A stretch of DNA of 64,000 bases from Bacteroidota bacterium (GCA_021779195.1 JAJYBB010000002.1:1-64000); one strand, 5' to 3'. Counted from the first letter of the stretch, positions 9,705 through 20,505 are shown. The notes: generated from the letters alone by a model not told the origin. Program-made: numbers and translations.

Positions 9705-10823
9705 ATGATATTAAATTATTCACAACCTTTAGAGATTTCTAACTTGACAAGTTGGTTTGATCAATATTTGAGGAGTAACTTGTCTGAATTTTGGACTTTA
9801 CTGATTGAATTTGTGCTTGTTGGTATTTTTTTACTGGCAGCTTATGCAGTTATTGCACTTATTCTAATTTATGCTGAACGAAAAATAACCGCTTTTTTTC
9901 AGGCGCGTTTAGGCCCAAATCGGGTAGGGAAGTGGGGTTTGTTGCAAAGTGTGGCTGATATGATAAAAATTTTGTTGAAAGAAATCATCAGAATTAACCG
10001 TTCTGACCGTTTCTTGTTTTTTGCTGCTCCATTTTTTATGATTGTTGCTTCGATGCTTACTTTTGGAGCTATTCCTTTCGGAAAGGGACTTCAGGCCATT
10101 GATTTTAATATCGGAGTGTTATACGTTACAGCCGTTTCTTCGTTAGGAATTATTGGTGTATTGTTGGCTGGTTGGTCAAGTAATAATAAATATTCCATGA
10201 TTGGAGCCATGCGAAGCGGAGCGCAGTTTATCAGTTATGAGCTTTCCTCGGGATTTGCACTAATGACCATTGTAGTTTTAGCAGGTACAATGCAGTTTTC
10301 GCAAATGATTGAAGGGCAGCGGTTTTGCTGGAATATATTTAACGGACATATTTCTTCGATCATAGCATTTGTCATTTATTTGATTTCAGGTCATGCTGAA
10401 ACAAATCGTGGCCCATTCGATTTACCTGAAGCTGAATCTGAATTGACAGCCGGTTATCATACCGAATATTCAGGACTTCAGTTTGGGTTTTATTATTTAG
10501 CCGAATATCTCAACATGTTTATTATTGCCTCTATTGCAACTACCGTTTTTTTAGGCGGATACTTACCAATTCAAATTCAGGGTTGGGATGCTTTCAATGG
10601 CATTATGGGTTATATTCCATCCTATGTGTGGTTTTTTAGTAAAACAGGATTCTTAATTTTTCTGAGTTTATGGGTTCGTTGGTCTTTTCCGCGTTTGCGT
10701 ATCGATCAATTATTAAATTTAGAATGGAAATATTTATTGCCAATTAACTTAGTAAATTTATTACTCATGGTAATTTTGGTTTTGACAGGATTAACATTAA
10801 AAAACCTGTTTGGAATCTTGTAA
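9705..10823 (+). CDS. nuoH: NADH-quinone oxidoreductase subunit H
   Basis: A 372-residue polytopic membrane subunit (about eight helices) that links the quinone site to the proton-pumping arm. Diagnostic motifs are [20 protein letters not shown], the LLKE loop, [19 protein letters not shown] and [18 protein letters not shown]. The ATG at 9705 is preferred over an in-frame GTG at 9696. A 155-bp gap before it has no gene and is where nuoEFG are missing. Confidence 0.95.
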   Translation: MILNYSQPLEISNLTSWFDQYLRSNLSEFWTLLIEFVLVGIFLLAAYAVIALILIYAERKITAFFQARLGPNRVGKWGLLQSVADMIKILLKEIIRINRSDRFLFFAAPFFMIVASMLTFGAIPFGKGLQAIDFNIGVLYVTAVSSLGIIGVLLAGWSSNNKYSMIGAMRSGAQFISYELSSGFALMTIVVLAGTMQFSQMIEGQRFCWNIFNGHISSIIAFVIYLISGHAETNRGPFDLPEAESELTAGYHTEYSGLQFGFYYLAEYLNMFIIASIATTVFLGGYLPIQIQGWDAFNGIMGYIPSYVWFFSKTGFLIFLSLWVRWSFPRLRIDQLLNLEWKYLLPINLVNLLLMVILVLTGLTLKNLFGIL

Positions 10824-10911
10824 TTTTTAATGTATTTTTTTAATGAATATTGATTGGATTTCGAAAAATCGACGATTGAAAATTGTAAATGATTAAATTG
10901 TAAATATAAAG

Positions 10912-11412
10912 ATGAGTTCAGTATCAAAATATTTTTCAGGATTATTTACCGGTATTAAGTCTCTGCTGACAGGGATGGGCGAAACCTGGAAAGAGCTGTG
11001 GACCAAGAAAGTTACTCAGCAATATCCCGAAAACCGAGAAACACTTGAAATTTCAGAACGATTCCGGTGTGAATTAGTAATGCCTCACGATGAGAATAAT
11101 GAACATGCTTGTACGGCTTGTGGAATTTGTGAAATGAATTGTCCGAATGGCACTATTAAAGTTACGCCTATGTTTATTGAGACAGCAGATGGCAAAAAGA
11201 AAAAAATTCTTGACACGCACATTTGGGATATGGGAATGTGTACTTATTGTAATCTTTGTGTGATTACTTGCCCCTCTGATGCAATTATTTTCAAAAATAA
11301 TTTCGAAAATGCGGTTTTTGAAAAGCGTAAACTGATTATGCAATTGAATCAGGAGGGTTCGAAGCTCAGAGAAAAGAAAAAAGAATCGAAACCCACAGAA
11401 CCGATCATTTAA
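10912..11412 (+). CDS. nuoI: NADH-quinone oxidoreductase subunit I
   Basis: The 166-residue ferredoxin-like subunit carries two 4Fe-4S clusters (N6a, N6b). The two ligand sets are C67, C70, C73, C77 (CTACGICEMNCPNG) and C110, C113, C116, C120 (CTYCNLCVITCPSD). It passes electrons to NuoB. In a complex without NuoEFG, NuoI is the likely docking point for an external donor such as ferredoxin; that is inference. The lysine/glutamate-rich C-terminal tail from about 145 is longer than the catalytic core needs. Confidence 0.96.
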   Translation: MSSVSKYFSGLFTGIKSLLTGMGETWKELWTKKVTQQYPENRETLEISERFRCELVMPHDENNEHACTACGICEMNCPNGTIKVTPMFIETADGKKKKILDTHIWDMGMCTYCNLCVITCPSDAIIFKNNFENAVFEKRKLIMQLNQEGSKLREKKKESKPTEPII

Positions 11413-11512
11413 TTTCAAATGATCGAAAGTTTTTCTAATAAGACGACAATTTTAATAGGTAATATCCAATAAATTAGATTTTTTGACATAAGACATAAGA
11501 CTTTTAAAAGTT

Positions 11513-12016
11513 ATGGCACAACAAATTATATTTTATATTCTAGCAATTATCATTTCCTTATTTTCGATAATGGCGGTAACTTCGAAGCAAATTATTCGTT
11601 CGGCAACCTATTTACTTTTTGTTTTGATTGCCACTGCGGGTTTTTATTTGCTGTTGGGTTACAACTACTTATTTGCAGTTCAAGTGGCAGTTTATGCCGG
11701 TGGTGTGATGGTATTGTTTATTTTCGCTATTTTACTTACGAACCGACCCGGTGAAAGCCACGAAAACGAATTGCCGGTACGACGGATTGCAGCCGGAATT
11801 ACTGCAGTAGCTGGCTTAGCACTAAGTGCGCATATCATTTATTGGAATATTAAAAAGATCAGCCAAATCGTTACTATTTCTGATATTTCTCCTGCACAGC
11901 TTGGACATACCATGCTCGGTACAGGCAAATATCAGTATTTATTGCCTTTCGAAGTAATCAGTATTTTATTGCTGGCTTGTATTGTGGGTGCAATTATGAT
12001 TGCACGAAAAAGATAA
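11513..12016 (+). CDS. nuoJ: NADH-quinone oxidoreductase subunit J
   Basis: A 167-residue membrane subunit with five hydrophobic helices, including the conserved segment FAVQVAVYAGGVMVLFIFAI (residues about 54-73), the pi-bulge helix of NuoJ. It stands in the usual order between nuoI and nuoK. Confidence 0.94.
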   Translation: MAQQIIFYILAIIISLFSIMAVTSKQIIRSATYLLFVLIATAGFYLLLGYNYLFAVQVAVYAGGVMVLFIFAILLTNRPGESHENELPVRRIAAGITAVAGLALSAHIIYWNIKKISQIVTISDISPAQLGHTMLGTGKYQYLLPFEVISILLLACIVGAIMIARKR

Positions 12017-12096
12017 CAAAATCATTCTGGTGAAAATTATAACCATTGCTTTTCATTTGGATACTTTAAAATATTAACTATAAACTGCCAATTATC

Positions 12097-12438
12097 ATGG
12101 GCGATTTAATGACTACTTTTTTTTCAGGACAGGTTCCTGTAGAAGCTTACTTAGGAGTAAGTTTAATCATGTTTTTCGCTGGCGTGTACGGTTTTCTCAC
12201 TCGCCGCAACATGTTGATGATTTTAATTTCAATTGAACTGATGCTGAATGCGGCAGATATTAATTTTACAGCATTTAATCGGTACTTATTTCCCGCACAA
12301 TTGGAAGGATTTTATTTTGCTTTATTTACAATTGCAATTGCTGCTTGTGAAACTGCTGTTGCTATTGCTATTATTATCAATATTTATCGCAACCTGACAA
12401 GTGTGGAAGTTGGTAATTTAGATCAAATGAAAGAATAA
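12097..12438 (+). CDS. nuoK: NADH-quinone oxidoreductase subunit K
   Basis: A 113-residue subunit with three membrane helices. The family region RRNMLMILISIELMLNAADI carries the conserved membrane glutamate (in SIELML), and a second glutamate lies in ACETAVAIAII. Both take part in proton translocation in known complexes. Order and spacing fit the operon. Confidence 0.95.
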   Translation: MGDLMTTFFSGQVPVEAYLGVSLIMFFAGVYGFLTRRNMLMILISIELMLNAADINFTAFNRYLFPAQLEGFYFALFTIAIAACETAVAIAIIINIYRNLTSVEVGNLDQMKE

Positions 12439-12529
12439 AATAAGGTAATTTTCAATTTCGGGATTTATAACTATTTTAGTTAAGACATATATTTTTTAAT
12501 TCTTAATTTTCAATTATTAATTAATAGAA

Positions 12530-14431
12530 ATGCAATATACATTATTGATTTTAGCACTTCCTCTTTTGAATTTCATAGTGTTGGGTCTAGTTGACTCGAA
12601 ATGGAAACCTAAAGTTGCCGGTACAATTGGGACATTAGTTTTAACGATTGTTGCTGCGCTTTCCTATTACGCTACGTATGAATATTTCAGTTTTCACAAA
12701 GTAAATGGAGTTTTCGAAAAATTGATGCCTTTCAACATGGAATGGTTGCGATTTACCGATTATTTGCATATTAATTTGGGTATTTTGCTCGATCCTATTT
12801 CGGTCATGATGTTGGTGGTAGTTTCTACCGTTTCATTGATGGTTCATATTTATAGCCTTGGTTACATGAAAGGTGAACGGGGTTTTGAACGCTATTATGC
12901 ATTTCTATCGTTATTTACATTTTCGATGTTGGGACTTGTATTGGCTACCAATATCTTTCAAATGTATATTTTTTGGGAATTGGTGGGTGTTTCATCATAC
13001 CTGTTAATCGGATTTTATTATACCAAACCATCGGCAGTTGCAGCAGCTAAGAAGGCATTCATTGTAACTCGTTTTGCTGATTTAGGGTTCTTAATAGGTA
13101 TTTTATTGCTTTCATATTTCACTAAAACATTCGATTTTGAAGCGTTGACTTCCGGAAATGCAAGTGTATTTGCTGGATTTACCGGTGTTTCATTTATGGG
13201 CATTTCAGTATTGAGTTGGGCTATGGCGTTGATTTTTATTGGCGGTGCAGGTAAATCAGCTATGTTCCCTTTACACATATGGTTGCCTGATGCTATGGAA
13301 GGTCCAACGCCTGTTTCAGCTTTAATACATGCTGCTACCATGGTTGTTGCAGGTGTGTATCTGGTAGCACGTTTATTTCCGATTTATGATTTATATACTC
13401 CGGGCGTGTTACACGGGATTGCTTATGTAGGCGCATTTACATCCTTATTTGCTGCTATTATAGCTGTTGTTCAGACTGATATTAAAAGGGTATTAGCTTT
13501 TTCTACAATATCTCAGATTGGATTTATGATGGTGGCTTTAGGCGTATCAAAAATGGGTGGTGAACAAGGATTAGGTTATATGGCTTCTATGTTTCACCTC
13601 TTTACACATGCTATGTTCAAAGCCTTGTTGTTCCTCGGTGCTGGTTCGGTTATTCATGCTGTTCATAGTAATGAAATGAATCATATGGGAGGACTTCGCA
13701 AGTACATGCCTATTACCAATATCACTTTTCTGATTGCATGTCTGGCAATAGCCGGCATTCCGCCGTTCTCTGGATTTTTTAGTAAAGATGAAATTTTGAC
13801 TGCTGCTTTTCAATTTAGTCCTTATTTTGGAGCTTTAATGACTTTTACCGCCGGTTTGACGGCATTTTATATGTTCCGTTTGTATTACAGCATTTTCTGG
13901 GGAAAAGAACACAAACACCAACATACTCCACACGAATCGCCTTTAGTTATGGCACTTCCGCTTGTATTTCTTGCATTGGTAACGGTTTTTGCCGGATTTA
14001 TTCCATTTGGAGAATTGGTAAGCAGTGATCGTGTTCCTTTTCACAGTGAGCTTGATCTTACTGTTGCATCCATCAGTGTGATTGTTGCCCTTTTTTCTAT
14101 CACTTTGGCTACGATATTTTATCGAAAGGAAAGTAAAATTCCTTCTTTGTTGGCAACAAAATTTTCAGGGTTACATAAGGCAGCCAGTAGCCGTTTTTAT
14201 GTAGATGAAGTATATTTATTCATTACCAAAAAAGTAATTTTCAATAATGTATCACGTCCGATTGCCTGGTTCGATCGTCATATTATTGATGGCACCATGA
14301 ATGGATTTGCCAGTACAACACAATGGGGATCGCTAAAAATTAAAGGGGTTCAATCAGGACAGGTACAACAATATGCTTACGTTTTCCTGTTGGGAACTTT
14401 GGTTATTGCTGCGTTAGTATTGTTTGTATAA
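12530..14431 (+). CDS. nuoL: NADH-quinone oxidoreductase subunit L
   Basis: The 633-residue antiporter-like subunit is the distal proton channel of the membrane arm. It shows the signatures FWELVGVSSYLLIGFYY (with the channel Glu), AMFPLHIWLPDAMEGPTPVSALIHAATMV and FTHAMFKALLFLGAGSVIH. The long C-terminus ends with a hydrophobic segment after about residue 610, fitting the lateral helix and anchor. Length is normal. Confidence 0.96.
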   Translation: MQYTLLILALPLLNFIVLGLVDSKWKPKVAGTIGTLVLTIVAALSYYATYEYFSFHKVNGVFEKLMPFNMEWLRFTDYLHINLGILLDPISVMMLVVVSTVSLMVHIYSLGYMKGERGFERYYAFLSLFTFSMLGLVLATNIFQMYIFWELVGVSSYLLIGFYYTKPSAVAAAKKAFIVTRFADLGFLIGILLLSYFTKTFDFEALTSGNASVFAGFTGVSFMGISVLSWAMALIFIGGAGKSAMFPLHIWLPDAMEGPTPVSALIHAATMVVAGVYLVARLFPIYDLYTPGVLHGIAYVGAFTSLFAAIIAVVQTDIKRVLAFSTISQIGFMMVALGVSKMGGEQGLGYMASMFHLFTHAMFKALLFLGAGSVIHAVHSNEMNHMGGLRKYMPITNITFLIACLAIAGIPPFSGFFSKDEILTAAFQFSPYFGALMTFTAGLTAFYMFRLYYSIFWGKEHKHQHTPHESPLVMALPLVFLALVTVFAGFIPFGELVSSDRVPFHSELDLTVASISVIVALFSITLATIFYRKESKIPSLLATKFSGLHKAASSRFYVDEVYLFITKKVIFNNVSRPIAWFDRHIIDGTMNGFASTTQWGSLKIKGVQSGQVQQYAYVFLLGTLVIAALVLFV

Positions 14432-14554
14432 ACTTTTCGGAGAAATATTAATTGAAGTTGATTTTCTAATTTAATTTGAATTCGTAATTTCTCAGTTCTG
14501 TAATAATTGTTATTTTAAATATACTAAGTTTAATGATATTAATTTTTTGATTAT

Positions 14555-16036
14555 ATGAACTTCTTATCTTTATTTGTCCTTATTCCCGCTTTGATGATGG
14601 CAGGTTTGTTTTTGTCGAAGAGCCGAAATCAGATTAGAACCGTTGCTGCCATTGGAGCGAGTTTATTGATGATTTTGTCTGGCATATTAACATATTTGTA
14701 TTTAACTCAACGTGCAGCCGGAAATTTGGCCGAGATGCTTTTTACGAGTGATACTGTTTGGTATGCGCCGTTTAATATTCATTATACGGTTGGTGTCGAT
14801 GGTGTTTCGGTTTCAATGTTATTGCTCACTTCTGTTATAGTTTTCACCGGAGTTTTTGCTTCCTGGAAAATTGATCCGCTCCCTAAAGAATTTTTCTTGT
14901 GGTACAGCTTGTTATCATCTGGAGTTTATGGATTCTTTATTTCTACAGATTTATTCACCATGTTTATGTTCTATGAGATTGCACTGATCCCTATGTATTT
15001 ACTCATTGGTGTTTGGGGTAGTGGACGGAAGGAATATGGAGCCATGAAATTAACTTTAATGTTAATGGGAGGCTCTGCATTATTGTTGGTTGGTATTTTA
15101 GGAATTTATTATTCTTCGGGTGCTACCAGCATGAATATTTTAGAAATTTCAAAACATCATATCCCAATGGCATTTCAACGCTATTTTTTCCCGCTTACTT
15201 TTATGGGTTTTGGCGTGTTGGGTGCTTTATTTCCTTTTCATACATGGTCGCCCGATGGTCATGCTTCAGCCCCAACTGCGGTATCGATGTTACATGCAGG
15301 CGTGTTGATGAAACTTGGTGGATATGGAGCTTACAGAGTTGCTATTTATTTAATGCCTCAAGCTGCTCATGAGATGGCTTGGTTTTTCTTGATTCTGACT
15401 GGTATATCTGTTGTTTATGGTGCATTTGCCGCCGTTCATCAAACCGACTTGAAATATATTAATGCTTATTCGTCGGTGAGTCATTGCGGATTGGTACTTT
15501 TTGCAATTCTTATGTTAAATACTACAGCTATGACGGGTGCCGTGTTGCAAATGCTTTCGCATGGATTAATGACAGCGCTTTTCTTTGCCTTAATTGGTAT
15601 GATTTACGGTAGGACGCACACACGGTTGATAACCGAAATGGGTGGGTTGATGAAAGTATTGCCATTTTTAGGCGTCAGTTATGTGATAGCTGGTTTGGCT
15701 TCACTCGGATTACCCGGATTAAGTGGGTTTGTTGCTGAAATGACTATTTTTGTTGGCTCATTTCAACATGTTGATACTTTTCATAGAATTCTGACTATTG
15801 TAGCTACTTCGTCAATCGTTATTACTGCCGTTTATATTTTGCGTGTTGTAGGCAAATTATTGTTTGGAGCTGTGCAAGATGCACATCATCAGCATCTTGA
15901 AGATGCTACTTGGTACGAAAGGTTATCGGTTGTTACATTGATTATTGCAATTGTTGCTATTGGTTCGGCACCATTCTGGATATCGAATATGATTCATGAT
16001 AGTGTGGTTCCGGTATTGAGTCAGATAATAAAATAA
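14555..16036 (+). CDS. nuoM: NADH-quinone oxidoreductase subunit M
   Basis: The 493-residue antiporter-like subunit has about 14 helices. Motifs: FYEIALIPMYLLIGVWG with the conserved channel Glu, FPFHTWSPDGHASAPTAVSMLHAGVLMKLGGYG (split here as FPFHTWSPDGHASAPTA, then VSMLHAGVLMKLGGYG), and HGLMTALFFALIGMIYGRTH. It pumps protons in the membrane arm. It stands between nuoL and nuoN as usual. Confidence 0.96.
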   Translation: MNFLSLFVLIPALMMAGLFLSKSRNQIRTVAAIGASLLMILSGILTYLYLTQRAAGNLAEMLFTSDTVWYAPFNIHYTVGVDGVSVSMLLLTSVIVFTGVFASWKIDPLPKEFFLWYSLLSSGVYGFFISTDLFTMFMFYEIALIPMYLLIGVWGSGRKEYGAMKLTLMLMGGSALLLVGILGIYYSSGATSMNILEISKHHIPMAFQRYFFPLTFMGFGVLGALFPFHTWSPDGHASAPTAVSMLHAGVLMKLGGYGAYRVAIYLMPQAAHEMAWFFLILTGISVVYGAFAAVHQTDLKYINAYSSVSHCGLVLFAILMLNTTAMTGAVLQMLSHGLMTALFFALIGMIYGRTHTRLITEMGGLMKVLPFLGVSYVIAGLASLGLPGLSGFVAEMTIFVGSFQHVDTFHRILTIVATSSIVITAVYILRVVGKLLFGAVQDAHHQHLEDATWYERLSVVTLIIAIVAIGSAPFWISNMIHDSVVPVLSQIIK

Positions 16037-16094
16037 TTTTAAGTTGAAGGTATTCAGTTAATTAATAAATTTAGATAAGACAAAACATAGATAT

Positions 16095-17516
16095 ATGGAT
16101 TACAGTAGTTTTTTACAGATGCATGAGGAATTTTCGTTGCTGGGTATCATGGTTTTTCTGCTCGTATACGATATTTTTGCCGGAGAGAAAGCAATGAAGT
16201 ATTTTCAACCATTGGCTTTAATCCTTTTAGTTATTCACACTATTTATAATGCTATACCGCGAGATGCATTCAGTATTGCAGGTGGAATGTTTGAATATGT
16301 ACCCATGCAAAGTTATGTCAAAGCCATTCTGAACATTGGTACAATCGTGATTTTATTACAGGCACATAAATTTCTTAATGAAGAAACGAATAGGATAAAG
16401 CGTGGTGAATTTTATTTTCTGATATTTTCAACCTTACTCGGAATGTATTTCATGATTTCGTCAGGTAATTTTCTAATGTTTTTTATTGGACTCGAAACTG
16501 CTTCTATTCCGTTGACGACTTTAATTGCGTTTGATAAATATAACCGTAAATCAGCTGAAGCAGGAGCTAAATATATTTTATCAGCTGTTTTTGCTTCAAG
16601 TATTTCGGTTTTTGGTATGTCCCTGATATATGGCTCAACCGGCACTCTCTATTTTAGCGATTTAGCCACGCTGATTACCGGCACTCCACTTCAGATCATG
16701 GCATTTGTATTTTTCTCTGTCGGGTTATTTTTCAAAATTTCGCTAGTACCTTTTCATTTGTGGGCTCCCGATGTGTATGAAGGATCGCAAACTAATATCA
16801 CGGCTTATCTTTCGGTTATTTCAAAAGGTTCGGCTGTATTTGTTCTGTTCACCTTGTTGATAAAAGTTTTTGGACATTTGGTTCATCAATGGCAGCCTAT
16901 CCTTTATGGACTTGCAATTGCAAGTATCACTGTTGCTAACTTGTTTGCCATTCGTCAACAAAATCTTAAACGTTTCCTTGCCTTTTCATCTATTTCGCAA
17001 GCTGGATATATTTTGTTGGCAATTATCAGTGGTTCGGCTATGGGTATGGCTTCGTTGGTATATTACGTCTTGGTGTATATGTTTTCCAATCTAGCCGCTT
17101 TTGGTGTCATTTCAGTGATTGAAGAGCGTACGGGTAAAGTGCAGATTTCAGATTATAATGGATTATATCAAACCAATCCGCGCTTGAGCTTTGTATTGAT
17201 GCTGGCTTTATTTTCTTTAGCAGGTATTCCTCCTTTTGCCGGTTTTTTCAGTAAATTCTTTGTATTTTCGGCGGCGGCTGCACAGGGATTTTACGTACTG
17301 GTATTTATTGCATTGTTAAATACAATTATTTCATTGTATTATTACTTACTGATTATAAAAGCTATGTATTTAAATCAGAATGAAAACCCTATCGAAAAAG
17401 TTTCAAGTGATTGGGCTGTGAAACTGAGTTTAGCATTTTGTACACTTGGTATTTTAGCCGTCGGTTTAATCAGTGGAATTTACGGACAGATTTCCTTACT
17501 GAGTTTTGGAATGTAA
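16095..17516 (+). CDS. nuoN: NADH-quinone oxidoreductase subunit N
   Basis: The 473-residue antiporter-like subunit carries the family motifs [17 protein letters not shown] (channel Glu) and [21 protein letters not shown]. It is the last gene of the operon. It ends 34 bp before the convergent ygiD-like gene, leaving little room for a terminator; only a weak AATAATC-GATTATT repeat was seen there. Confidence 0.96.
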   Translation: MDYSSFLQMHEEFSLLGIMVFLLVYDIFAGEKAMKYFQPLALILLVIHTIYNAIPRDAFSIAGGMFEYVPMQSYVKAILNIGTIVILLQAHKFLNEETNRIKRGEFYFLIFSTLLGMYFMISSGNFLMFFIGLETASIPLTTLIAFDKYNRKSAEAGAKYILSAVFASSISVFGMSLIYGSTGTLYFSDLATLITGTPLQIMAFVFFSVGLFFKISLVPFHLWAPDVYEGSQTNITAYLSVISKGSAVFVLFTLLIKVFGHLVHQWQPILYGLAIASITVANLFAIRQQNLKRFLAFSSISQAGYILLAIISGSAMGMASLVYYVLVYMFSNLAAFGVISVIEERTGKVQISDYNGLYQTNPRLSFVLMLALFSLAGIPPFAGFFSKFFVFSAAAAQGFYVLVFIALLNTIISLYYYLLIIKAMYLNQNENPIEKVSSDWAVKLSLAFCTLGILAVGLISGIYGQISLLSFGM

Positions 17517-17550
17517 TTTTTGATGAATATTTTTAGTGAAATAATCAGGA

Positions 17551-18348
17551 TTATTTGATCTGATTTGATCCGATAATCAAAGAGGTCATTGATAACGAAC
17601 CCATAACGGTTTTATCGTTGAAATAGGCGATGTCGTCCGATTCAGTTTTTAGTGCAAGGGCATACAACAAAGGGATAAAATGCTCCGGGGTGGGTATCGC
17701 CATTTGAACGGCACGACCTAATAATTTGTAATTTGCCAGTTCATTTAGATTATGATTTGAGATAAGTTGTTTTATTTTCTCGTTTGCTTCAATAGCCCAA
17801 TCATAAGCAAATTCTTCATCATCAGGCTTATCCCACGATACATGCCGAAGATTGTGAACTAAATTTCCGCTCCCAATTATTAGCACACCTTTGTCTCTGA
17901 AAGCCGATAGTTTAGTTGCAAATTGAATATGTTCTGCAGGAGTTTTATTGAAATCCAGACTTAGTTGAACTATCGGGACATTCGCATGGGGAAATAAATG
18001 TCGCACCACACTCCAAGTGCCATGATCTAATCCCCAACTTTCATCTGTTCGAATCATGGAATCCGGAAAAGTTTCTGTAATTTTAAGTGCTAATTCAGGA
18101 TCGCCGGGAGCAGGATATTCGATCTGAAACAATGCTTCAGGAAAGCCTCCGAAATCGTGAATTGTACGGGGATGCAGCATTGAAGTAACAGCTGTTCCTC
18201 TTGTTTCCCAATGTGCCGAAATAGCAATTATACTTTTGGGCAATGGTAATTGTTCGCCTAACCGATGCCATGTACTTACAAATTCATTTTCTTCAATGGC
18301 GTACATTGGGTTTCCGTGTCCCACAAATACTACGGGCATTCGATTCAT
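17551..18348 (-). CDS. ygiD: 4,5-DOPA dioxygenase-like extradiol ring-cleavage enzyme
   Basis: The 265-residue protein belongs to the DODA/LigB class III extradiol dioxygenase family. Metal-ligand histidines of the family are seen as H11 in FVGHGNPM and H46 in ISAHWETR, plus a later conserved His in GLDHGTWSVV. E. coli YgiD cleaves DOPA in vitro, but the physiological substrate is unknown, and an O2-using enzyme in a likely anaerobe may have another role. It is the last gene of a minus-strand run starting at recR, 62 bp after the acetyltransferase. Confidence 0.88.
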   Translation of the reverse strand: MNRMPVVFVGHGNPMYAIEENEFVSTWHRLGEQLPLPKSIIAISAHWETRGTAVTSMLHPRTIHDFGGFPEALFQIEYPAPGDPELALKITETFPDSMIRTDESWGLDHGTWSVVRHLFPHANVPIVQLSLDFNKTPAEHIQFATKLSAFRDKGVLIIGSGNLVHNLRHVSWDKPDDEEFAYDWAIEANEKIKQLISNHNLNELANYKLLGRAVQMAIPTPEHFIPLLYALALKTESDDIAYFNDKTVMGSLSMTSLIIGSNQIK

Positions 18349-18410
18349 ATTTTCGTCTTAATATTTATTATTTATTTGTTGAAATATAAGGAAACAATTA
18401 AATTATTGAT

Positions 18411-18935
18411 TTAATTTTTAAATCGCTGAAAAACTATAATATTTTCAAATCCATCGATGCTTCTAATCCAGTTTTTTAAGAATCCATTCACTTCATAACC
18501 TTCTTTTTCGAACATACGTCGGCTGGCGGTATTGGTTTCGGCTATGTGGCAATAAAGCTGGTGCAATTTCAGAAAATTGAAAACATAGTCTTCCACCAAA
18601 TGCAGGGCGGCTTTGGCATACCCTTTTCCCTGAAAGGCAGAATCTACAAACAATCCGAGTGCTACACGACTGTTGTGCAGGTCGAAGTCGAATAAATCTA
18701 CTGTGCCCACGGTTTCACCTGTTGTCTTGCTTACCATCATCAGGCGCAATTGTTTATTTTCGTAAATATCTTTGTCGGAATCGACGATATATTGTTTGAG
18801 CAGAAAACGTGAATAAGGTTGACGGGTATTGCCCACTTCCCAAAGATCGGGATTGTTTTCCCAGGCATACAGTCGGTCTAAATCTTCCGGTTCGACTGCA
18901 CGAAGTCTAACGGTTTCGTTTTCTAATAAGTTCAT
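18411..18935 (-). CDS. GNAT family N-acetyltransferase
   Basis: The 174-residue protein opens with ETVRLRAVEPEDLDRLYAWE, as in RimJ/RimL and SpeG-like GNATs. It has the acetyl-CoA pyrophosphate-binding motif in VDSAFQGKGYAKAAL (about 113-127) and the C-terminal ETNTASRRMFEKEGY. The substrate may be a polyamine or a protein N-terminus and cannot be decided. It lies 13 bp after the HAD gene, probably in the same transcript. Confidence 0.9.
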   Translation of the reverse strand: MNLLENETVRLRAVEPEDLDRLYAWENNPDLWEVGNTRQPYSRFLLKQYIVDSDKDIYENKQLRLMMVSKTTGETVGTVDLFDFDLHNSRVALGLFVDSAFQGKGYAKAALHLVEDYVFNFLKLHQLYCHIAETNTASRRMFEKEGYEVNGFLKNWIRSIDGFENIIVFQRFKN

Positions 18936-18948
18936 TTTACATTAATGA

Positions 18949-19374
18949 TTAGCCGAAAATTGATTTCAGAAAACTTTTTTTTGGAGGGAGCAGATTTTCC
19001 TGTTGAATTTCATTGTTATCTGGTTCAAAGCATTTATTGGTCATTATCATGCGATAAATAACTCCCCAATCGGGTAGCCCGCCCAGATTTCGATCGTCGA
19101 TAAATAAGTCGGCTTTTAATTTCCGAGGTTCTTTACTTTCCTGTTTTTCTTCGGGGTAATTGCTGTTTACGGCATAAAATTCTAACCCTTTATTTCGACA
19201 ATATTCAACGGCTTCATCTAAGTATTTGCCTTCACGTACTGTCCATAAAATAAGTAAATTATCAGGCTTTTGTTGAAGTCTTTTAAGTGTGTCAATGGCA
19301 AATGGAATTTCTTTTCCTATTTCAGGATATTCATGGGTAACAATTGTACCATCAAAATCAACAGCAATAATCAT
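18949..19374 (-). CDS. Small HAD-superfamily hydrolase
   Basis: The 141-residue protein has HAD motif I as DFDGT (D6 nucleophile, D8) and a C-terminal acidic motif in LFIDDRNLGG. It lacks a large cap domain. Similar compact HAD proteins are common in Bacteroidales and have been linked to nucleotide-type phosphatase activity; this copy's substrate is unknown. The C-terminal 25 residues are a basic, low-complexity tail. It is located between the small membrane protein and the GNAT gene on the minus strand. Confidence 0.82.
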   Translation of the reverse strand: MIIAVDFDGTIVTHEYPEIGKEIPFAIDTLKRLQQKPDNLLILWTVREGKYLDEAVEYCRNKGLEFYAVNSNYPEEKQESKEPRKLKADLFIDDRNLGGLPDWGVIYRMIMTNKCFEPDNNEIQQENLLPPKKSFLKSIFG

Positions 19375-19429
19375 AATGTTCAGTTAGAAATTCATAGTTT
19401 ATAAAATAGTTGCAATTTTACGGCTGATA

Positions 19430-19873
19430 TCACTCTTCCTCTTCGAGATTTAAATCTTTTCTGACTTTTCCTTCAGTTGGTTTGCAAAAAAACAAGGCTA
19501 TGGCAGAAATTCCTGCACAATAAATCATATCAACGCTTCGTAAAATATAAAATGTAACCACGCTGAAAATCAATCCAAAACCAATAGCTAAGAGTCTCCA
19601 AGCAGCGGCTTGTGCATATTTATTGATTTTTTCGTTTTCATTTTCAATGTTTGCCAATTTTTTGGAATATCTGAAAAACAATGCTAAAGCCAACGGAATA
19701 GAAATGATCAGATATAAAATTACGCTTGACGATAACACGATATGCAGATTGCTGTTTATCGACGGGATATCGGTTTCACTGATATTTATCATATAACCGA
19801 TAATAGTTGTTAAGATCGTGAGCGTGTAAATCAAATAATAATATAAATTGATTTTTCGTGTTATTCTTTCCAT
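19430..19873 (-). CDS. Four-helix membrane protein, unknown function
   Basis: The 147-residue protein has four predicted membrane helices: about 12-30, 43-67, 88-110 and 114-130. The segment between helices 2 and 3 is charged (KKLANIENENEKINK) and the tail is acidic (DLNLEEEE). No family is recognised. It starts 8 bp after the recR stop, so co-transcription with recR is very likely. Confidence 0.8.
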   Translation of the reverse strand: MERITRKINLYYYLIYTLTILTTIIGYMINISETDIPSINSNLHIVLSSSVILYLIISIPLALALFFRYSKKLANIENENEKINKYAQAAAWRLLAIGFGLIFSVVTFYILRSVDMIYCAGISAIALFFCKPTEGKVRKDLNLEEEE

Positions 19874-19881
19874 AAATGTTT

Positions 19882-20505
19882 TTATTTAAATGAATTAGTA
19901 AATTCTACTCTGTTTATAATTGAACGTCCAAGCGTTACCTCGTCGGCATATTCCAACTCGTCGCCAATGGCAATGCCACGTGCAATGGTGGTTATTTTTA
20001 TATTCATCGGTGCCAGCTTTCGGAAAATATAAAAGTTGGTGGTATCGCCTTCCATGGTGGTGCTCAGTGCCAGAATCACTTCCTTAACTTGTTCGTCGGC
20101 CACACGCTTAACTAAGCTTTCTATTTCAAGATCGCTTGGTCCTATGCCATCCATAGGCGAAATAATGCCACCCAACACATGATACAGACCTCTGAATTGT
20201 TGTGTGTTTTCGATAGACATCACATCTTTTATGTTCTCCACCACACAAACCGTTTCGTGATCGCGTGAAGGATTATTGCAAATATGACAGACTTCGGTAT
20301 CCGAAATATTATGACATATTTTGCAATACCTGATTTCTTTTCGTAACTGAATAAACGCATTTCCGAAAACATCTACTTCGTGTTCTGACTGCTTAAGCAA
20401 ATGTAAAACGAGTCGAAGAGCCGTTTTACGACCAATTCCGGGTAATTTGGCAAACTCGTTGACCGCATTTTCAAGCAGCGTTGAAGAAAATTGTTGATGA
20501 CTCAT
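19882..20505 (-). CDS. recR: Recombination mediator RecR
   Basis: The 207-residue protein contains the N-terminal helix-hairpin-helix [12 protein letters not shown] (21-32), a zinc finger with C61, C64, C73 and C76, and a Toprim domain beginning [14 protein letters not shown]. RecR works with RecO and RecF to load RecA on gapped DNA. Length and architecture are standard. It is the first gene of a five-gene minus-strand run. Confidence 0.96.
   Translation of the reverse strand: MSHQQFSSTLLENAVNEFAKLPGIGRKTALRLVLHLLKQSEHEVDVFGNAFIQLRKEIRYCKICHNISDTEVCHICNNPSRDHETVCVVENIKDVMSIENTQQFRGLYHVLGGIISPMDGIGPSDLEIESLVKRVADEQVKEVILALSTTMEGDTTNFYIFRKLAPMNIKITTIARGIAIGDELEYADEVTLGRSIINRVEFTNSFK

Noticed and set aside
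17517-17550. Terminator between nuoN and the ygiD-like gene
   Set aside because: Only a 7-bp AATAATC/GATTATT repeat with a two-base loop is present, too weak to call.
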